From CAWEDP01 sp963807925 (GTDB lineage: Bacteria > Acidobacteriota > Vicinamibacteria > Vicinamibacterales > CAVVIG01), in the NCBI GenBank assembly GCA_963807925.1, contig CAWEDP010000002.1:2108001-2172000 (forward strand): a DNA stretch of 64,000 nucleotides, read 5' to 3'. Under the pieces are notes generated by a model. The model worked only from the letters and a program-made list of their open reading frames with translations. It did no database searches and was not told the origin of the DNA. Shown piece by piece: positions 59,588-64,000 of the stretch; within the stretch, counting starts at the first letter, position 1, and each line of letters opens with the position of its first letter. The translations under genes were made by a program, and so were the position numbers.

Positions 59588-60073
59588 TCAGCCCTCCCCC
59601 GGCCCCGCCGCATTCGCCGGCATGACCATCGGCCTGAGCGCGGCCGGATCGGAGGGCAGATCGCGCGTGCCGGGCGCGACGCCGTTCTGCTGCAGCATGT
59701 GCGCCAGAATCTGCACGTACGCGTCGCTGCCGATCGATCCCGGCGCCGCCGGCGGCATCCTGCCGCTCATGTAGGTGAGCAGCTCGTCCAGCGACTTCGA
59801 CCCCCATTGCTGCCGGAACGACGACCCGCCCAGCGGCGGTCCGAACTGGCCGTCGGTGAGGTTCTGGCCGTGACACGACGCGCACGCCTGCGTGTAGGCC
59901 GCGCGGCCCTGCGCCGCCTGCTCACGCGTATAGGTCGGGCTCGATGATTGCGCGTCGAGCCGCCAGCTCAGCTCGAACGCGACCGCGCCCGATGCGGCGG
60001 CAACGAGGCAGGCGGCGGCGAGACGTTGAAATACCGGCGCAGTACGCACGCTCACGGTCCCTCCGTCGTTCAT
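59588..60073 (-). CDS. Cytochrome c domain, likely N-terminal part of the PQQ dehydrogenase
   Basis: The signal peptide (FQRLAAACLVAAASGAVAF) and ARQ-type spacer are followed by a cytochrome c class I domain: EQAAQGRAAYTQACASCHGQ with haem motif CASCH, then LLTYMSGRMPPAAPG with the axial Met, and VQILAHMLQQNG. The frame ends in ANAAGPGEG. In the next frame the sequence continues GGLTAGVRLPPAPPRANPLD into the propeller. An alternative start is GTG 60055. Confidence 0.85.
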   Translation of the reverse strand: MNDGGTVSVRTAPVFQRLAAACLVAAASGAVAFELSWRLDAQSSSPTYTREQAAQGRAAYTQACASCHGQNLTDGQFGPPLGGSSFRQQWGSKSLDELLTYMSGRMPPAAPGSIGSDAYVQILAHMLQQNGVAPGTRDLPSDPAALRPMVMPANAAGPGEG

Positions 60074-60163
60074 GCGAGTCCTCGGCGATCGGCCACCAGC
60101 ACGACACATTCTGACCGATCGTGTTGCAGCCGGACACTGACGGCGTTGCGGCGCGACGTCCAG

Positions 60164-60181
60164 GTCCGGCTGAAGCCGGAC
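60164..60181 (+). repeat. Palindromic intergenic repeat
   Basis: GTCCGGC-TGAA-GCCGGAC, followed by a tandem CTACGGCAACC. It stands between the cytochrome gene and the amidohydrolase gene, and belongs to the family at 52341 and 53488. Confidence 0.8.
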
Positions 60182-60192
60182 GCTACGGCAAC

Positions 60193-61059
60193 CTACGGCA
60201 ACCCAAGCAGCCGGACGGCGTTCTCCTTGAGGATGAGCGGCCGCACCTCGTCTCGAATGCCAATCTGCTCGAAGTCGGCCAGCCAGCGATCCGGCGTCAA
60301 CAGCGGGTAATCCGATCCGAACAACACCTTGTGCCGGAGCCGCGTATTCGCGTACTGGATCAGGGTCGGGGAAAAATACTTGGGCGACCATCCCGAGAGA
60401 TCGATGTACACCTGGGGCTTGTGCAGGCAGATCGAGATCGCTTCGTCCTGCCACGGAAACGACGGGTGCGCCATGATGATCGGCATGTCCGGAAAATCAA
60501 CCGCGACGTCGTCGATCGGCAGCGGGTTTCCGTACTTCAGCCGAATGCCGCCGCCGCCCGGCATCCCGGTGCCGATGCCGCTGTGCCCCGTGTGAAAGAT
60601 CACCGGCAGGCGCGCCTCGGCGAACACTTCGTACAGCGGGTACGCCACGTGATCGTTCGGAAAGAACTGCTGGACCGGCGGGTGCAGCTTCAGGCCGCGG
60701 ACGAGGCCGGAGGCCACCAGCCGCTTCGCCTCGGCGACCGCCGACGCGCCGCGCGTCGGATCGACGCTCGCGAATGCGATGGCGATGTCCGCGTTGGCCG
60801 CCGCGAACCGGACGACGTCGTCGTTTCTCACCTGGGGCCGTCCGGTCAACCGCTCGTCGACGGTGAAGACGACGCAGCCGATCCGGCGGGAGCGGTAGTA
60901 GTCGGCGAGCGCATTCCAGTCGCGATCGGCGCCGGCGCCGAAATAGGCCTTCGCCGCTTGGTCGGCGGCCACCTCCGACCCGCCGTGCTCGAGGTGCACG
61001 TGAACGTCGATCGCTGTCAGCCGGGCCGCGTCGAGCGCACCGGCGGCGGCCCCGCTCAT
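60193..61059 (-). CDS. Amidohydrolase-2 family protein (decarboxylase-like)
   Basis: This 288-aa TIM-barrel metal enzyme has H-x-H in IDVHVHLEHGG, ARLPVIFHTGHSG, then MAHPSFPWQDEA and the Asp in FGSDYPLLTPDRWL. This is the gamma-resorcylate/ACMS decarboxylase-like group that breaks C-C bonds of aromatic acids. It is coupled to the acyl-CoA synthetase gene (ATGA overlap), so it probably acts on an aromatic intermediate. Confidence 0.88.
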   Translation of the reverse strand: MSGAAAGALDAARLTAIDVHVHLEHGGSEVAADQAAKAYFGAGADRDWNALADYYRSRRIGCVVFTVDERLTGRPQVRNDDVVRFAAANADIAIAFASVDPTRGASAVAEAKRLVASGLVRGLKLHPPVQQFFPNDHVAYPLYEVFAEARLPVIFHTGHSGIGTGMPGGGGIRLKYGNPLPIDDVAVDFPDMPIIMAHPSFPWQDEAISICLHKPQVYIDLSGWSPKYFSPTLIQYANTRLRHKVLFGSDYPLLTPDRWLADFEQIGIRDEVRPLILKENAVRLLGLP

Positions 61060-62906
61060 ACGACAATCACTCTCGGAGACGGCGCGCTGCCGTAGATCTC
61101 GTCCACGAGCGCCGCACGGTGCTGCAGCACGGCGCGCTGATTGAGCGAGCCCTTGTCGGTCGTCTCACGCGCATCGAGCGAAGGCGGCTCGGCCAGCAGC
61201 ATCGCCCGGGCGGCGAAGGTCGAGCTGCCGGTCGCCTCGCGCGCCAGCCCCGCGAGCACCGCCTGGAACTTCTCCCGCACGCAGGCGTGCTCCACGACGG
61301 CGGCGGCCGGAGCGTCAGCCGGCAGATCGGCTGCCAGCCTGCGGCATCCGGCCAGATTCGGAAAGATCAGGACGGCCACGAACGCGCGATCGTGTCCGGC
61401 GACGACCACGTCCTGGGCACAGCCGCCAGCACGGGCCAGGATGCGCGCGCGCAGCGGCCCGACGCTGACCCACGTGCCGGAGGACAGCTTGAAATCCTCG
61501 GCGAGACGTCCGTCGAAGAGGAGCCCCTTCGCCGGATCCGCCGGATCGGCGAACCGCATCGCGTCGCCCATCCGGTAGAACCCTTCCTCGTCCAGCGCGC
61601 GGCGGGTCAGATCGTCATCGCGCCAGTAACCGGGGGTGACGTTCGGTCCGCGCACGCGGGCCTCGAGCTTGGAGCCGACCGGCGCGAGCTTCAGCTCCAT
61701 GCCCGGCGCCGGCCAGCCGATCATCCCCGCCGTCGCGCCGGCCGGTCCGGTGCAGAGCGCGAAGGGTGCGGTCTCGGTCGCGCCGAAGCCGGTCATCCAC
61801 AGCAGGTCCTCGCCGCAGGTCTCGAGCGCGAGCTCGCTGAGCTCCTCGAAGTGCCGGGCGGTCAAACCGGCCGCGGCGTAGAACAGGAGCTTGAGCCGGC
61901 GGAAGAAGCACTCGCGCAGCGCCGGGTCGGCGCGCAGGTGCGGCAGGAGCATGTCGTAGGTGCGCGGCACCGTGAAGTGCGCGGTGGCCGCAATCTCGCG
62001 CAGGTTCCTCAGCGTGGCGTCGAAGGCGCCCGGCGTCGGCTTGCCCTCGTCGATGTAGAAGGTGCCGCCGTTGTAGAGCGCGATGCCGAAATTGTGGTTG
62101 CCGCCAGCCGTGTGATTCCAGGGCAGCCAGTCGCAGAGAACCGGCGGCTCGTCGGCCAGAAAGGCCATGACGCTCAGAATCATCGCCTGATTCGAGCAGA
62201 GCATCCGCTGCGTGTTGATGACGCCCTTGGGCCGGCCGGTGGAACCCGACGTGAACAGCACCTTGGCGATGGTGTCGGGACCGACCTGCGCGCGCGCCTC
62301 GGCGACGAGCGGCGTCACCGGCGTCGCCTCGGAATCGCCGAGCCAGGTCGCCGGCAGCCGGGTGGGACGCGACCGCGACACCACGAGCTCGACCCCGGCG
62401 GGCAGGACGCTCCGGAGTGCCCGCTCGAACGCGGCCCCATCGGCGGCAAACACCATGTGCGGCTGCAGGCGCTCGACAACGTATCCGAGCGTCCCGTACT
62501 CACGGGCTTGCAACGAATAGGCCGGCGCAATCGGCGCGTACGTCACCCCGGCGTACATCGCCGCCAGCCCCAGCAGCCCGTGCTCGACGCTGTTGCCGGA
62601 GAGAATCGCGAGCGGCCGGTCAGCCGACAGTCCCCGATCGAGGAGCGCCTGTGCGAGAGGACGCACCCGTGCCAGGGCGGCGGCGTAAGTCACCGTTTCC
62701 CAGCCGCCGGCGTCGTTGCGCTGCGCGAGAAAGACGCGATCGGGAGCCACGGCGGCCCAGTGCTCGAGGCGCTCGGTCATCCGCTGTGGGTACGGGCCCA
62801 ACGGATCCCGCGCAGCCATGTACACCGCGTCGCCGTCGCCGCGACCGACAACGATCGGAAAGGCGTTGAGCCGAACCGGCCGCATCCGCCGGGAGGACAC
62901 TGCCAT
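61056..62906 (-). CDS. Feruloyl-CoA synthase-like acyl-CoA synthetase
   Basis: This 616-aa ANL adenylating enzyme has P-loop VLFTSGSTGRPKGVINTQ, LPWNHTAGGN, A5 FGATETAPFAL, and A7-A8 YRMGDAMRFADP with DGRLAEDFKLSSGTWV. The overall pattern (RLEHWAAVAPDRVFLAQR, GVTYAPIAPAYSL) is close to bacterial feruloyl-CoA synthase. It should activate hydroxycinnamic acids such as ferulate or coumarate with CoA and ATP. No hydratase-aldolase is seen in the window. Confidence 0.85.
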   Translation of the reverse strand: MAVSSRRMRPVRLNAFPIVVGRGDGDAVYMAARDPLGPYPQRMTERLEHWAAVAPDRVFLAQRNDAGGWETVTYAAALARVRPLAQALLDRGLSADRPLAILSGNSVEHGLLGLAAMYAGVTYAPIAPAYSLQAREYGTLGYVVERLQPHMVFAADGAAFERALRSVLPAGVELVVSRSRPTRLPATWLGDSEATPVTPLVAEARAQVGPDTIAKVLFTSGSTGRPKGVINTQRMLCSNQAMILSVMAFLADEPPVLCDWLPWNHTAGGNHNFGIALYNGGTFYIDEGKPTPGAFDATLRNLREIAATAHFTVPRTYDMLLPHLRADPALRECFFRRLKLLFYAAAGLTARHFEELSELALETCGEDLLWMTGFGATETAPFALCTGPAGATAGMIGWPAPGMELKLAPVGSKLEARVRGPNVTPGYWRDDDLTRRALDEEGFYRMGDAMRFADPADPAKGLLFDGRLAEDFKLSSGTWVSVGPLRARILARAGGCAQDVVVAGHDRAFVAVLIFPNLAGCRRLAADLPADAPAAAVVEHACVREKFQAVLAGLAREATGSSTFAARAMLLAEPPSLDARETTDKGSLNQRAVLQHRAALVDEIYGSAPSPRVIVV

Positions 62907-62918
62907 GCCGCCCGCGCC

Positions 62919-64000
62919 TCAGGTCCCCGCTTCGACGGCGGGCGGACGGGCCGCGTCGAGATCGGCGAAGGTCATGTTGTCTCTGGCCATGCGGACGAGG
63001 AGCGGCGCGGGCGTCCATCGTGGCCCGAGGGCGCGGTGAAAGGCCGCGATGCGCTCGAGGATGGACGGCAGTCCCACCGTGTCGGCGAAGAACATGGGCC
63101 CGCCGCGGAACGCGGGAAACCCGTACCCGGTCAGATAGATGACGTCGATGTCGCTTGCGCGGGTGGCGATGCCCTCCTCGAGCACGCGCGCCCCTTCGTT
63201 GATCAGCGCATAAATCGTGCGCTCGCGGATTTCGTCGTCGCCGATCGACCGCCGGTGGATGCTGGCGTCCCTCGCCACCCGCTCGATGAGCGCGGTCACC
63301 TCGGGATCGGGGATCGGCTTCCGGTCCTCGTAGCGGTACCAGCCTTTGCCGCTCTTCTGTCCGAGCCGCCCCTGCTCGACGAGCGCGTCGGCGACGAGCG
63401 GTCTGCGCACCGCTGGATCTTCGAACTGATGCAGCTCCTGCCTCACGCGCCACGCGACGTCGAGGCCGCTCATGTCGTCGACGGCGAAAATGCCCATTGC
63501 CATCCCGAAGTCGGTGAGCACGCGGTCCACCTGCTCCGGCGTGGCGCCCTCTTCGACCAGGAACTGCGCCTCGTACATGTACGGAAACATCATCCGGTTC
63601 CCGACGAAGCCGGGCCCGTTGCCGACGACGACGCCCACCTTGCCGAGCCGCTTGGCAAACGCGAGCGCGGTCGCGAGCACGCTGGTGCCGGTGGCGCGGC
63701 CGCGGACGATTTCGAGCAGCCGCATCACGTGAGCCGGGCTGAAGAAATGGAGCCCCACGACGGAGGCCGGCCGGCCGGTCGCGGCGGCAAGCTGATCGAC
63801 GTCCAGCGTGGAGGTGTTCGTGGCCAGCACACAGCCGGGCTGCGCGGCCGCGTCGAGCGCGGCGAACACCTGCTTCTTCAGGGCCAGGTTCTCGAACACC
63901 GCCTCGATCACGAGGTCGGCAGCGGCGACCGCCTCGTAGCCGACCGCCGTCGAGATCCGTCGCATCCGCAGCGCGGCTTCGTCGGCGGACAACCGGCCGC
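62919..64000 (-). CDS. 3-hydroxyacyl-CoA dehydrogenase (FadB/FadJ-type), 5' end outside window
   Basis: The visible 359 residues cover the second half of the NAD-binding domain (AVAAADLVIEAVFENLALK, TNTSTLDVDQLAAAT, GLHFFSPAHVMRLLEI with the catalytic His) and both C-terminal 3HCDH domains (GVVVGNGPGFVGNRMMFPY; GKGWYRYE; YALINEGARVLEEG). The frame is open through 64000, so the N-terminus and any enoyl-CoA hydratase domain lie outside. It oxidises 3-hydroxyacyl-CoA. With feruloyl-CoA synthase it suggests beta-oxidative side-chain shortening. Confidence 0.9.
   Translation of the reverse strand, partial: GRLSADEAALRMRRISTAVGYEAVAAADLVIEAVFENLALKKQVFAALDAAAQPGCVLATNTSTLDVDQLAAATGRPASVVGLHFFSPAHVMRLLEIVRGRATGTSVLATALAFAKRLGKVGVVVGNGPGFVGNRMMFPYMYEAQFLVEEGATPEQVDRVLTDFGMAMGIFAVDDMSGLDVAWRVRQELHQFEDPAVRRPLVADALVEQGRLGQKSGKGWYRYEDRKPIPDPEVTALIERVARDASIHRRSIGDDEIRERTIYALINEGARVLEEGIATRASDIDVIYLTGYGFPAFRGGPMFFADTVGLPSILERIAAFHRALGPRWTPAPLLVRMARDNMTFADLDAARPPAVEAGT

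Noticed and set aside
54924..59774. Forward frame of more than 1,600 codons antisense to the molybdenum hydroxylase and PQQ genes
   Set aside because: It mirrors the reverse-strand genes, which have clear domains; composition is rich in Arg/Ala and no family pattern appears. High GC keeps the frame open.

Overview
The window is about 64 kb of high-GC bacterial DNA. The gene families point to Acidobacteriota, probably a soil Vicinamibacteria-type organism: paired DUF1592/DUF1552 proteins beside ankyrin-repeat proteins, an Oar-like TonB-dependent receptor with an N-terminal carboxypeptidase-regulatory domain, PQQ-type beta-propeller dehydrogenases, exported molybdenum hydroxylases, a BlaI/M56 pair, and intergenic palindromes of the form GTCCGG-CTGAAG-CCGGAC. 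This is inference from gene content; no rRNA is present.

Layout. 1-7.0 kb is core-like: the end of a two-subunit molybdenum hydroxylase, a DUF4440 protein, a D-2-hydroxyacid dehydrogenase, an exported ankyrin protein and a DUF1592-type cytochrome protein. A tRNA-Pro(UGG) at 7.24 kb marks the edge of an accessory region (7.3-22.3 kb). That region holds four insertion sequences (IS481, IS21, IS110 and IS3 families), a decayed tyrosine integrase with an AlpA-like regulator, two HigBA modules with clear operators, a VapBC pair, AbiE remnants, and an interrupted three-gene operon. The operon encodes a nuclease-like protein with an inserted winged helix, a Ser/Thr kinase and a 429-aa unknown protein. 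The IS21, IS110 and IS3 copies sit inside the kinase gene. Its last helix, with the conserved Arg, reappears at 16.2 kb directly upstream of the third gene. This broken operon is the most interesting item in the window.

22.5-31.3 kb is a metabolic and stress segment: VOC proteins, a PoxB-like TPP enzyme, an enolase-superfamily enzyme, an SDR, a hydroxylaminobenzene-mutase-like membrane protein, DUF3175 and a SigJ-type ECF sigma factor. 31.4-37.5 kb carries the TonB receptor, BlaI repressor, M56 sensor peptidase and a GT-C glycosyltransferase. 37.5-46.9 kb carries a PQQ dehydrogenase, a PHP phosphoesterase, two GT2 enzymes, an SDR, a ClC channel with a TPR partner and an aldo/keto reductase. 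46.9-53.9 kb holds a second ankyrin/DUF1592/DUF1552 operon. 54.0-60.1 kb holds an exported fused molybdenum hydroxylase with its FAD subunit and a cytochrome c plus PQQ propeller. 60.2-64 kb encodes an amidohydrolase, a feruloyl-CoA synthase-like enzyme and a 3-hydroxyacyl-CoA dehydrogenase, which suggests hydroxycinnamate degradation.

Many long genes contain single-base frameshifts, mostly +1 at short G/C runs, and seven fall within 46.9-50.8 kb. They could be assembly errors or true decay; the sequence alone cannot decide. Several features are therefore given as one interrupted gene with the break positions stated.
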